Source: Deltaproteobacteria bacterium
GTDB taxonomy: Bacteria > Myxococcota_A > UBA796 > GCA-2862545
DNA: 64,000 nucleotides
Assembly: GCA_006226595.1 (NCBI GenBank)
Contig: SBGP01000081.1
Coordinates: 62,001 to 126,000, forward strand
Reading direction: 5' to 3'
The number at the start of each line of letters is the position of its first letter. The stretch's first letter is position 1. The position numbers were made by a program, and so were the translations under genes. Shown here piece after piece: positions 25,938-35,200 of the stretch. The notes beneath the pieces were generated by a model. The model was not told where the DNA came from and did not search any database. It worked only from the letters and a program-made list of their open reading frames with translations.

Positions 25938-27523
25938 TGAATCGCTCCGGCCTTGCGGAAGCCATTGGAGAGGACGGTGTCGACGACCAGCTCGGCAATC
26001 CGGTAGCGGCGCCCCTTGAAGTCGTCGGACAGCTGGATGATGGCCTCGGCCTCGCCGAAGCTCTCGCGGTGTCCCGTGGCGTAGCGGTACAGGTTGCTCG
26101 TGAAGCAGGGACCGAGGTCGGGGTGCTTGCTCACCTGCTGGCCGAGCTCGAGGGCATCGAGGAACTCGTACTCGCCGTTGCCGAAGTCGCCGCTGGGGTC
26201 GATGGTCGCCCCGTTCTCGCTCGCCCGGTAACGACCGATGCCGTCGTAGTTCTCGAGGCCGAGGCCGATCGGGTCGGTGAGCGCGTGGCAGCTGGCGCAC
26301 GACTCTTCCTGCATGTGGAACATGAGGCGGTCGCGCATGGTCGGCAGGGCCTCGTCGGCCTCCGGAATCGCGGTGTTCAGGCCCGCGGGCGGCGGCGGCA
26401 GTGGCTGGCAGAGCAGCGTCTGGCGGATGAACTTGCCGCGCAGGGTCGGCGAGGAGAGCGTCGGGTGCGCGTGCATCGCGAGCAGGCTCGCGTGACCGAG
26501 CAGGCCCGCGCGTCCGGCGGCCTCGGTGAACGCCACTTCCTCGAAGCCTTCGCGGCTCGGGGCGCGCACGTTGTACAGCGCGGCGAGCTCGGGATCGACG
26601 AAGGACCGGGTGGTCGTGAACAGGTCGCGGTAGTCGCTCTCCGAGTCGAACACCCAGTCCTCGAACAGGCGCAGGGTCTCTTCCTCGGCGGCGACGCCAA
26701 TCGTCGATGACCAGTGGTTGTACAGGTACGGGTCCTTCGAGACGTGCTCGACCTCGTACAGCTCGAGGTAGTCGCGGAAGAAGGTCCGCAGCCCCTCGCG
26801 CGCTCGCGGGGACTCGAGCAGGCGCTCGGTCTGGACGAGCAGGCCATCGCGGGTCGTGAGCTCACCGGCCTCGGCGGCGTCGAGCAGCTCGTCGTCGGGG
26901 ATGCTGTTCCACAGCAGGAACGACAGGCGCTCGGCCATCTCGTAGTCGCTGAAGCGGTAGCCGCCCGGCTGGTCGGGGTCCGACTCGCCGAGCTCGACCC
27001 GGTACAGGAAGTTCGGGGAGGTGAGGATGCCGGTGATGCCGAACTCGAGGCCGTCCCAGAAGTCGCCGAGCTCGTTGGCCGCGGTGCCGGAGATCCCGAC
27101 CCACACTCCCAGCTCGTCGCTGGTCAGCGGCCGCCGCCACGCGCGGCGCCCGAACTCGGAGAGGAAGTTCTCGGCACAGGCCGCATCGACGGTGCCCGCG
27201 GGCTCGCAGCCGACGATCTCGGCGCGCCACGCCGGGTCGTCCATGACCTGGGCGGCGGCGTCGAAGGCGGCGCTCTCGTACAGCTCGACACCGCGCGGAG
27301 AGATCGTGGTGATGCTCGCGCCAAGCTCGATCAGGCCATCCGTCGGGACGTCTGGCTCGAGGCGGTCGGTGACCGTCAGCTCCTCGCCGAACAGGTCGTG
27401 CAGCGCGTTCGCGTACTGCGCCTGGGTGAGTCGACGCAGGGTCGGCTCCGGCGGATCGACGGCGGGCGGCTCGGTCGAGCAGGCTCCCAGTGCGAGCACG
27501 AGGAGGGGCAGGGGGCGCAGCAT
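25934..27523 (-). CDS. DUF1592/DUF1588-type cytochrome-like lipoprotein
   Basis: Lipoprotein signal MLRPLPLLVLALGACSTE. The five-part DUF1587-1595-1592-1588-1585 architecture is recognisable: RRLTQAQYANALHDLFG, FGRRAWRRPLTSDEL, YRFSDYEMAERLSFLLWNS, SSPTLRGKFIRQTLLCQPLPPPP, and MFHMQEESCASCHALTDPIG, which contains a CxxCH haem-c site. The C-terminus ends FTSNLYRYATGHRESFGE. In Planctomycetes and Myxococcota this protein is paired with DUF1552, as here, and is proposed to be an exported haem oxidoreductase of unknown substrate. First gene of a five-gene operon (27523 to 22216); GGAG precedes ATG 27523. Confidence 0.9.
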   Translation of the reverse strand: MLRPLPLLVLALGACSTEPPAVDPPEPTLRRLTQAQYANALHDLFGEELTVTDRLEPDVPTDGLIELGASITTISPRGVELYESAAFDAAAQVMDDPAWRAEIVGCEPAGTVDAACAENFLSEFGRRAWRRPLTSDELGVWVGISGTAANELGDFWDGLEFGITGILTSPNFLYRVELGESDPDQPGGYRFSDYEMAERLSFLLWNSIPDDELLDAAEAGELTTRDGLLVQTERLLESPRAREGLRTFFRDYLELYEVEHVSKDPYLYNHWSSTIGVAAEEETLRLFEDWVFDSESDYRDLFTTTRSFVDPELAALYNVRAPSREGFEEVAFTEAAGRAGLLGHASLLAMHAHPTLSSPTLRGKFIRQTLLCQPLPPPPAGLNTAIPEADEALPTMRDRLMFHMQEESCASCHALTDPIGLGLENYDGIGRYRASENGATIDPSGDFGNGEYEFLDALELGQQVSKHPDLGPCFTSNLYRYATGHRESFGEAEAIIQLSDDFKGRRYRIAELVVDTVLSNGFRKAGAIQ

Positions 27524-27634
27524 GCAGGCTCCGATGCGTGAGGACGCGCATTCTAGCGCATGCTCAGGCCGGTTGTCCCCACATCGACAAGTGTCAGCGA
27601 ATCGTCGCTCAGTTCGGGGTCGCGACCGAGCGCA

Positions 27635-29158
27635 TCAACACTCGCTGTCCTCGGCGAAGCGCCAGCAGAAGAAGGTCTGGCTGTCCCCCGAGATGGTCAC
27701 GGTGTGGACCTTCTCGGTCCCGTCACCCGCGACGAGCTTGATCGTGTGCGAGCCCGCGCTGAGCGGATGATCGGTGATCGGCGTGGCCTTCACCTTGGCG
27801 CCGTCGACGTACACGGTGCTCCACGGGATGGAGTTCACCTTGAGCGTGCCCATCGCGACGACCGCTGGGGCTGGCGCTGGCTTCGGGTTCGGCTTGGGCT
27901 TGTTGGACGGGTGGTCCTTGGGCTTCGCGCTCGGGTGCGGCTTCGGCTTCGGCTTCGGCGCGACGATCACGGGCTCGGGCTCCGGCTCGGGCTCCGGCTC
28001 GACGATGGGCTCAAGCTTCGGAGGGGGCTCCGGTGCGGTCACCGGCGCGGGGGCGACCACGGCCACGGGCTCGGGCTCGGGGGCACCGGCGCCGCCGCGA
28101 CTAGAGATCAGCGCGATGGCAGCGCCGCCGACGAGCAGCGCGCCGAGGGCGAACACGAGCCCCAGTCCCAGCATCGCGAGGCCCAGACCGCGCTTGTTGA
28201 GGGTGGTCGACGAGGCGGCGTGGGGGGAGGGTTCCTCGAGGAGCGAGGTCGAGTCGCCGAGGCCTGCGTCGCTCGGCTGGCTGTGCAGCGAGGCCGTGGC
28301 CGCGGCGGTGTCGATGCTGCCGCCCTCGCCCAGGGCGGGCGTGTCGAGGGGGATCGGCGGGAGCTCGGCGACGATGGCCTGCAGCGCGTTCGCCATCTCC
28401 ACGGCGTTCGCGTAGCGGTCGTCGGGCCGGTAGCGACACGCCTTCTTGATCACCGCGACCAGGCTGTCGGGTAGCCCCTCGAACATCTCCTCGTGGCCCT
28501 CGGAGACGTACAGATCGAAGGGCTCGGTGTTGCGGACCAGCGCGTAGAGCGTCGCACCGACCGAGTAGATGTCGGCCCGCGCATCCACGGACTTCGCGCT
28601 GCTTCGCTGCTCGGGCGGCATGTAGGCCCACGTGCCCATCACCGTGCCCGTGCGCGTGTAGCTGTGCGCCTGGTCTTCGAGGTGGGCGATGCCGAAGTCG
28701 CCGATCTTCGGAACGCCCTCCCGCGAGATGAGCACGTTGTGCGGCTTGATGTCGCGATGCACCACGCCTGCCTCGTGCGCGGCGGCGAGTCCGGCGAGCA
28801 TGTGGGTCGTGACCATGACCGCGAGGCGCGGTGGCATCGGCCCGTTGCGGTCGAGCCAGTCGACGAGACTTCCGCCGTCGACGAGCTCCATGACCATGAA
28901 CACGCGGTCGGGGTCGATCACCACGTCGTGGACGGTGACCACGTTCGGGTGGTGCAGGCGCGCCATGGTCGTCGCTTCGGCCTCGAAGCGTCGCAGCACG
29001 GACTTTCGCGAGGCGACCTCGGACTTGAGCAGCTTGACGGCACGGTCGACTCCGAGGCGCTCGTCACGCGCGCGGTAGACCATCGCCATGCCGCCCTCGC
29101 CGAGCTGCGCGACGAGGCGGTAGCGCCCCCCGCCCAGTTGCTGCTCGACCTGGTCCAC
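27635..29158 (-). CDS. Membrane Ser/Thr protein kinase with PEGA domain
   Basis: Hanks-type kinase at residues 12-265: glycine loop LGEGGMAMVYRA, Lys42 (RAVKLL), catalytic loop VVHRDIKPHNVLI (Asp136), DFG 154-156 and activation segment MGTWAYMPPEQ. All catalytic residues are intact. A Ser/Thr-rich juxtamembrane region precedes one membrane helix (324-352), then a Pro/Glu and Pro/Lys-rich stretch (EPEPEPEPEP; KPKPKPHPSAKPK), then a PEGA domain (LKVNSIPWSTVYVDG) at the exported C-terminus. PEGA probably senses or binds an envelope component, with the kinase facing the cytosol. ATG 29158 after GGAGG. No obvious cognate partner is adjacent. Confidence 0.93.
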   Translation of the reverse strand: MDQVEQQLGGGRYRLVAQLGEGGMAMVYRARDERLGVDRAVKLLKSEVASRKSVLRRFEAEATTMARLHHPNVVTVHDVVIDPDRVFMVMELVDGGSLVDWLDRNGPMPPRLAVMVTTHMLAGLAAAHEAGVVHRDIKPHNVLISREGVPKIGDFGIAHLEDQAHSYTRTGTVMGTWAYMPPEQRSSAKSVDARADIYSVGATLYALVRNTEPFDLYVSEGHEEMFEGLPDSLVAVIKKACRYRPDDRYANAVEMANALQAIVAELPPIPLDTPALGEGGSIDTAAATASLHSQPSDAGLGDSTSLLEEPSPHAASSTTLNKRGLGLAMLGLGLVFALGALLVGGAAIALISSRGGAGAPEPEPVAVVAPAPVTAPEPPPKLEPIVEPEPEPEPEPVIVAPKPKPKPHPSAKPKDHPSNKPKPNPKPAPAPAVVAMGTLKVNSIPWSTVYVDGAKVKATPITDHPLSAGSHTIKLVAGDGTEKVHTVTISGDSQTFFCWRFAEDSEC

Positions 29159-29221
29159 GGAACCTCCACCCGGAGTGTATACGGGCGTCCGCCCACACGC
29201 CTTACACCGGCGCGTCCGCGA

Positions 29222-29836
29222 TCAGCGGCCGCGGCCCCCGCGACCGATGCGGGGCTCGAGGCGACCGGCGACCTCTTCGCCGAGAAGCTCGTTCATTCGC
29301 TCCTCGTGCTCGAGCCGGAAGGCCTTCATCTCCTCGCGGCCCGCCTCGGGGCTGATCTCGCCCTCGAAGATCGAGCGGCGGAAGTCGGTGATCGTGAGCA
29401 GGAAGTCCTCGGCATAGACCTGTGCCTTCTCGATCTGGTCGTCGGTGAGCCCCTCTTCCGCGCCGAAGGCCTCGATCTCCTCGTGGATGGAGGCGACCCA
29501 CATCTCCCGTCCGCGCTCGCGGCGGGCCATCTCCTCCTCGCGGATCTGCTCCTTCACGGTCTCGACCAGATCCGGCGTCGCCGTGGCCGGGGCCGGCGCG
29601 CCACTCGGGGCCGAGAAGACGCCACCGTCGCCGCGTCCCCCGCCGTCACCACCTCGGTGTCCGCCGGCCATGCGCGCCATCGGTCCGCGGCGCGGGCCCT
29701 CGGCCGCCGCATCGAGTGACTGGGTCTCGAGCACGGCGAGGCGACCCTCGAGGCCGGAGATGCGCACGCTCTGCCAGGCGACGACGCCCAGCAGCAGCGC
29801 GATGCCCGCGAACGCGCCCATGATGCCCTTGTCCAC
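29222..29836 (-). CDS. Membrane-anchored Spy/CpxP-like helical protein
   Basis: An N-terminal membrane helix (IMGAFAGIALLLGVVAWQSV) is followed by a short coiled region, a Gly/Arg-rich disordered stretch (GGHRGGDGGGRGDGG) and a C-terminal helical hairpin of about 110 residues containing GLTDDQIEKAQVYAEDFL and EEMKAFRLEHEERMNELLG. The LTxxQ-like turn and charge pattern resemble the periplasmic Spy/CpxP fold, judged by eye. The role could be a periplasmic chaperone or metal sensor, by inference. It ends with GRGGRGR. Confidence 0.6.
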   Translation of the reverse strand: MDKGIMGAFAGIALLLGVVAWQSVRISGLEGRLAVLETQSLDAAAEGPRRGPMARMAGGHRGGDGGGRGDGGVFSAPSGAPAPATATPDLVETVKEQIREEEMARRERGREMWVASIHEEIEAFGAEEGLTDDQIEKAQVYAEDFLLTITDFRRSIFEGEISPEAGREEMKAFRLEHEERMNELLGEEVAGRLEPRIGRGGRGR

Positions 29837-29942
29837 CGTGCCTCCGCCCGCGACGACCCGCCGCAGACCTCGTTGTATCGCGACGCCATGGGGCTTGTCG
29901 CGCCGTCGAGCGCGGCCTTCGCACGCTTGCTATGGTGCGGCG

Positions 29943-31409
29943 ATGCTCGAACACCTCCACGCGGCCTTCCATCGGCCCGGAACCCGCGCGCACACCCTCG
30001 TCGAAGTGGCGGTCTGGGTGCTGATCGCGGTGTCCATCGGACTGGTCACCTGGGAGGTCGGTGGGCACGAGCTGACCGGCCTGCTCGTCGTGGTCGACAA
30101 GGCCATCCTCGCGCTGTTCGGCATCGAGCTCGTGCTCCGCGTCGGCACCTACCGCCCGCCGGCCCTGCGCGTGCTCGACCTGACGCCGCCGCAGCGGCTC
30201 TACCACCACGTGGTGGGTCGCCTGCTGTTCTGCCTCAGCCCGTTCACGCTGATCGACATCATCACGGTCGCGGCCGTGGCGCCGCAGCTTCGCGGGCTGC
30301 GTGCGGTGCGCCTGCTCCGCTTGCTGCGTTCGCTGCAGTTCTGGCGGTACTCGTCGCCATTTCAGGGCTTCTCCCGGGCGTTGCAGGAGAATGCGCTCCT
30401 CTACGTGCTCGCGTTCGGCGCCCTGGGCGTCGAGGTGCTCGTCGGTGGGCTGACGATCTTCCAGGCCGAGCGCGACTCCGGCGCCATCGAGTCCCTCGCG
30501 GACGGCGTGTGGTGGTCGCTCGTGACCATCACCACCGTCGGCTACGGCGACATCACGCCGGTGACACCCCTCGGAAAGGCCATCGGCGGCGTGCTCATGG
30601 TCTCGGGCATGTTCACGCTGGCGCTGTTCGCGGGCATCGTCGGCCACACCCTCTTGAGCACGGTGCTCACCATCCGTGAGGAGCAGTTCCGAATGAGCGG
30701 ACAGATGGACCATCTCGTGATCTGCGGCTTCGACGACGGCTCGCGCATGCTGCTCGACGCGATGACCGAGGAGTTCGCCGACGACGACATGGAGGTCGTG
30801 CTCTTCGCTGAGGGCGAGCGCTCACCGGACGTTCCGCCGCGCTTCGCGTGGACCCAGGGCAATGCGACCAAGGAGTCCGAGCTCGACAAGGCGCGCATCC
30901 TCTACGCGCGAGCATGCATCGTCGTCGGCCCTCGCGGTGTGCCCCCCGAGGTGGCCGACGCCCAGACCATCCTCACCCTGTTCACCATTCGGCGGTACAT
31001 CGCGAACAGCTCGGTGAAGCGCAAGAACCCGCTGTACGTGGTCGCCGAGATCCTCGACGCCGAGAACGTGAGCCACGCCCGGGCCGCTGGCGCCGACGAG
31101 GTCATCGAGACCACGCGTCTCGGCTTCTCTCTGCTCGCGCACGCCGTGGCCACGCCGGGCACGGGCCAGATCATGAGCGAGGTCGCGTCGGTGAATGCGC
31201 ACAACCTCTACCTTGGGGCCGTGCCTGCCGACTGGGAGCCGGGAGCGAGCTTCGGCGAGGTCCGTGCGCTGGTGCGGCAGCGAACGGGTGCCCTCGTGAT
31301 GGGCATCTACGGGGACCACCAGCAGCTCAACCCGAGCGACGACACGCCGTTTCCCGCCGGCGCGCGGTTGATCTACATGGCGGATCGCCCGGTCCTTCCC
31401 GAGCGCTAG
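29943..31409 (+). CDS. Voltage-gated-type potassium channel with RCK/TrkA-N domain
   Basis: A six-helix ion channel: S1-S4 region in the first 150 residues with a basic S4-like segment (LRGLRAVRLLRLLRSLQFW), pore with selectivity filter TITTVGYGDITP, and final helix GVLMVSGMFTLALFAGIVG. A cytosolic RCK/TrkA-N module follows (HLVICGFDDGSRMLLDAM, VLFAEGERSP, QGNATKESELDKARI), then a TrkA-C-like end (GASFGEVRALVRQRTGALVMGIY). The RCK glycine motif is GFDDGS rather than GxGxxG, so nucleotide binding is uncertain. 488 residues; ATG 29943. Monocistronic, ended by a strong terminator at 31457-31496. Confidence 0.9.
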   Translation: MLEHLHAAFHRPGTRAHTLVEVAVWVLIAVSIGLVTWEVGGHELTGLLVVVDKAILALFGIELVLRVGTYRPPALRVLDLTPPQRLYHHVVGRLLFCLSPFTLIDIITVAAVAPQLRGLRAVRLLRLLRSLQFWRYSSPFQGFSRALQENALLYVLAFGALGVEVLVGGLTIFQAERDSGAIESLADGVWWSLVTITTVGYGDITPVTPLGKAIGGVLMVSGMFTLALFAGIVGHTLLSTVLTIREEQFRMSGQMDHLVICGFDDGSRMLLDAMTEEFADDDMEVVLFAEGERSPDVPPRFAWTQGNATKESELDKARILYARACIVVGPRGVPPEVADAQTILTLFTIRRYIANSSVKRKNPLYVVAEILDAENVSHARAAGADEVIETTRLGFSLLAHAVATPGTGQIMSEVASVNAHNLYLGAVPADWEPGASFGEVRALVRQRTGALVMGIYGDHQQLNPSDDTPFPAGARLIYMADRPVLPER

Positions 31410-31456
31410 GACGCCACGGAGCCCGGCCTCGTGGCTGCCGCGGGCGAGTTCGTGTG

Positions 31457-31496
31457 GCGAGCGCCCGTCCGGTCACATGTCGCGCTCGCGATTTTT
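31457..31496 (+). terminator. Rho-independent terminator of the K+ channel gene
   Basis: GCGAGCGC (31457-31464) pairs with GCGCTCGC (31482-31489) around a 17-base loop and is followed by GATTTTT. It lies about 50 bases past the channel stop and isolates the next operon. Confidence 0.8.
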
Positions 31497-31597
31497 CTTG
31501 TGACGCCTGACGCGCTCACCACACGCATACCCGGATGCACAGGTTCGCAGCATGCGCGGTGTATGCTGGGCCAGGTGTGGATTCGGGAGTCTGTTCG

Positions 31598-32209
31598 ATG
31601 GGAATGGAGGAGGAAGCTGCAGTCGCGAGGCTGCAGGAGTACGTCCGCCTCGGGCAGCCCGAGGCCGCCCGCTCCGAGTTCGACCGCCTCGCCGAGCGTC
31701 ATGCCGCCGAGGTGTACGCGGTGTGCCGGCGCATCGTCCGGGACCCGGAGCGCGCGCAGGAGCTCGCCCAGGACGCCTGGGTGACCGCCGCGGAGCGCCT
31801 TGCGAGCTTCGAGGGGCGCAGTCGCTTCTCGACGTGGGTGTGCGGCATCGCCAAGCTCCACTGCATGAACGCGGTGCGCAAGCGGGAGGACCTGCTCAGC
31901 GAGGACGGGTTGGTCGATCCGGCGGATCCGCTCGACGGCAGCGTGCTCAAGAGCCTGTCGCGAGCCGAGCGCCAACAGCTCGTGCGTGAGGCGGCGGTCG
32001 CGGTCCTCGACGAGCTCGAGCAGGAGGCGGTGTACCTGCGCTACGAGGAGATGCTTCCCCGCGAGGAGATCGCGCAGATCCTCGGACTCACGCAGGCGAG
32101 TGGCGCGCGGGGGCTGCTCCAGCGCTGCTCTCGCAAGCTCCGACCGGAGCTCAAGCGGCGCATCGCCGAGCTCGGCCGCGGCATGTCCTTCGTGAGGACC
32201 ACCTGGTGA
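31598..32209 (+). CDS. ECF-type RNA polymerase sigma factor
   Basis: A 203-residue sigma-70-family factor with only regions 2 and 4. Region 2: VYAVCRRIVRDPERAQELAQDAWVTA and GRSRFSTWVCGIAKLHCMNAVRK; region 4: DELEQEAVYLRYEEMLPREEIAQILGLTQASGARGLLQRC. It should redirect RNA polymerase to an alternative promoter set. First gene of an operon; its TGA overlaps the GTG start of the next gene (GTGA), whose product begins with an anti-sigma-like zinc finger, so the two are likely a regulatory pair. ATG 31598 follows GGGAG at ten bases; further upstream the frame contains no signal. Confidence 0.9.
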   Translation: MGMEEEAAVARLQEYVRLGQPEAARSEFDRLAERHAAEVYAVCRRIVRDPERAQELAQDAWVTAAERLASFEGRSRFSTWVCGIAKLHCMNAVRKREDLLSEDGLVDPADPLDGSVLKSLSRAERQQLVREAAVAVLDELEQEAVYLRYEEMLPREEIAQILGLTQASGARGLLQRCSRKLRPELKRRIAELGRGMSFVRTTW

Positions 32210-35200
32210 CCGTGCACCCGCCCGACGAGCACCTCGCGGTGGCCGAGGTGCCACACGAGGTCGCGGAGCATCTGTCCGCGTGTCCGCGCTGTCGCGTGCA
32301 GCGGCGCTTGCTTACCGCGGCGCCGGTGCAGGACGGGGCGCAGGAGACGACGCGGGCCGCACGAGACGAACTCGCGGGCGCGCTGGGCGCGGGGCAACGG
32401 GTGGCCGAAGGTGACGTGATTGCCGGGTTCACCCTGCTCGGGTGGCGGGCTGCGGCCCCCGGCCGGCTGCTGTACGACGCGCGAGGTCCGAAGGGCGGAG
32501 CCGCGGTCGTCGAGGTGTTCGCGACGCCGCCGCCGTACGACCTCCGGCGCCGCGCCGCGCTCCATCACCCCGGGCTGCCGCGGGTGCTCGCCGTCGACGA
32601 GGAGGGAGCCTGGCTCGTCCGCGAGCCCGTGCTCGGCGAGACCCTGGAGGAAGCCCTGGCCGGCGCGAGCGTCGGTCGCTGGGTCGCGTTGCTGGCCCAG
32701 TGTGTGGGCGCGCTGGCGGCACTTCACGCGGCGGGGCTGCACCACGGCCACGTGGGCGGGCGCCACGCGCGGGTCGGTCCGGGTGGACGTCTGCAGCTGC
32801 TCGACGGATGGGGGCTCGGCTCCGCGGACCCCGAGACGGACTGGGTCGCCACCGGTCGCGTCTTCCGCGAGCTCGTGCCGAGCGAGGTCCTGCGGCGTGC
32901 GCCAGCGGCCCTGGTCGAGCTGTGCGCGAGCATGTCGGACCCGAACCCCGCGGTCCGGCCCGACGCCGTGGAGATCCTCTCCGCGGTGCTCGCGCATCAC
33001 CACCCCGCCGAGGCCCATGCGAGTCGCTACTCGGACGAGGGCACCCTCGGGCGCGGCGGCATGGGCGTGGTGCACCGTGTCCACGACCCGCTGCTCCGGC
33101 GACACGTCGCGCTCAAGGCACTCGCCGACGGTCTCGACCGACCCGCGGACGCGGCGCGCTTCGTCGCCGAGGCCCAGGTGACCGCGCAGCTCCAGCACCC
33201 CGGAGTCGTGCCGGTGCACGAGATGTCGGCGATGCCTGACGGCACGCCGTACTTCACGATGAAGGAGGTCGTTGGCCGCACCCTCGCCGACGTGCTCCAC
33301 GGCGTGCACCGCGTGGGCGACCCGGAGTGGACGCTGCCCAGGCTGCTCGAGGTGTTCCGGCGCGTGTGCGAGGCCGTGGCCTACGCGCATGCGCGTGGCG
33401 TCGTGCACCGCGATCTCAAGCCTGGCAACGTGATGATCGGAGACTTCGGCGAGGTGCTGGTCGTCGACTGGGGCCTGGCCGCCGTGTACGCCGACGACGT
33501 GCCCGAGCCGGTGTATGCCGACTTCGTGCCCCGCTCGGGGCGGGCCCTCGGCACGCCGGGGTACATGCCGGCCGAGCAGCGTGCCGGGGGCGAGGCGGCC
33601 CCCGCCAACGACGTGTACGCGCTCGGAGCGATGCTGTGGGAGATCCTGTGCGGGGACCCGCCCGACACCGGTGTGGCCCCCTTCGAGCCCGCCGAGCTGG
33701 TGTCCATCGCTCGACGCGCACTCAGTACGGATCCAGCTGCGCGCTATCCCGATGCCCTCGCGCTCGCGCGGGAGGTGGCGGCGTGGCAGGCGGGCGAGGT
33801 GGTGCCTTCGCACCACTACAGTGCGATGGAGCGCCTGGGTCGCACGCTGCGCCCGTACCAGACCCACCTGGTCGTCGGCTCGCTCGGCGTGCTGCTGCTC
33901 GGCGCGCTCGGCACCGCTGCTTCGCAGCTCGCCGAGTCCCGGGAAGAGAACCGGCGGGCGTCCGCGATGGTACTCGCCGAGCGGGCCCAGAACGCGTTGC
34001 TCGACGGGGACAGCGTACGTGCGACCGCCTATGCGGCCGCGTCCCTGGTCGAGGACGATCAGCCCGGACCCCGCGGCATCATCGCGGCGGTGAGCCGCGC
34101 GTGGGTGCCGACCTTGCTCGCGCCTCCGCGGGCGCTGGTACAGCCGTGCTCGCACCTCGCCGTGCTCGCCGATGGGGCCGCGGCCTGCGCGTCCAGCGCG
34201 GGCCTGCACGTCTACGCGGGCGACGCAAAACCCTGGAACCCGGTGAGCGCGCCCGTGGCTGCCCTCGCCGAGGGGGCCGATGGGGCCCTGGGCGTCGCCT
34301 CCGACGAGGTCCGCGTGTTCCGGGACCGAGCCCAGGTCGCGAGCTGGCCGGTCGCCGCCAGCACGCTCGTCGCCGTCGACGGCGCGTGGGCATGGGCTCA
34401 CGAGGACCGCGCGTACTTCGCGCGCGAGGGCGAGTCGCCGGTGTCGTCACCCTCCCTGGGGGAGTCGATCCGTGACATGGTCGTGTGCGGCGAGGAGCTG
34501 ATGCTCGTCGGCTCCTCGGGACTGTGGCACTGGCTGCCTGGCGAGAACGCGCTCACCAAGGCGTTCGACGCCGGAGCGCCCGGAGTGGTGCGGTGCACGG
34601 CCCGCGGGCGGCAGCTCGCGCTGGCCAGCGACGACGACATCCTGCTGTGGGCGGTGAACCCGCCGGTCGAGAAAGCGCGCATCCACGAGCACGAGGCGCC
34701 GGTCACGGACCTTGCGTGGAGCGGCCGGGGCACGCTGCTCGCCAGCGCCGCGGAGGACGGCACGGTCCGCCTGTGGACGCCTTCCCGGCAGGACGAGCTC
34801 GCGCGGCTTCCCGGAGACGAGTCCGGCGGCGTGGTCGCGTTCTCCCACGATGGGGAGTCGCTCGTGGCGGCCACCGGCGGGGTCCTGCGGCGGTGGGACA
34901 TCCGCGGGAGCGGGCCGCGGCACCGCATCGATACGGTCGTACCCGTCGCCGACGTCGGCTGGACCTCGGCCGGAGAGGTGACCACGGTCGACCGCAACGG
35001 CGTCCTCCGACTGTTCGACCCCGAGCACGGCCATCGCACGGGCCGCCTGCGGCTCGCGGGGCAGTCGATCCGCGCCGCGAGCGGGTGCCTGCGCACCGGC
35101 GCCCTCGCGGTCGCGTTGTGTGACGGCAGCCTCGCCGTGGTCGAGCCGGGCTCGCTCGAGATGCGGTGGCGCGTGCCGGCTCACGAGTCCTGTGCCTCCG

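Noticed and set aside
29646-30713. Minus-strand frame opposite the K+ channel
   Set aside because: His/Gln/Arg/Asp-rich shadow of the channel gene, which has a clear selectivity filter on the plus strand.
32041-34401. 786-codon minus-strand frame across the sigma and kinase genes
   Set aside because: Antisense shadow of well-supported kinase coding sequence; composition is His/Arg/Val-rich with no family match.
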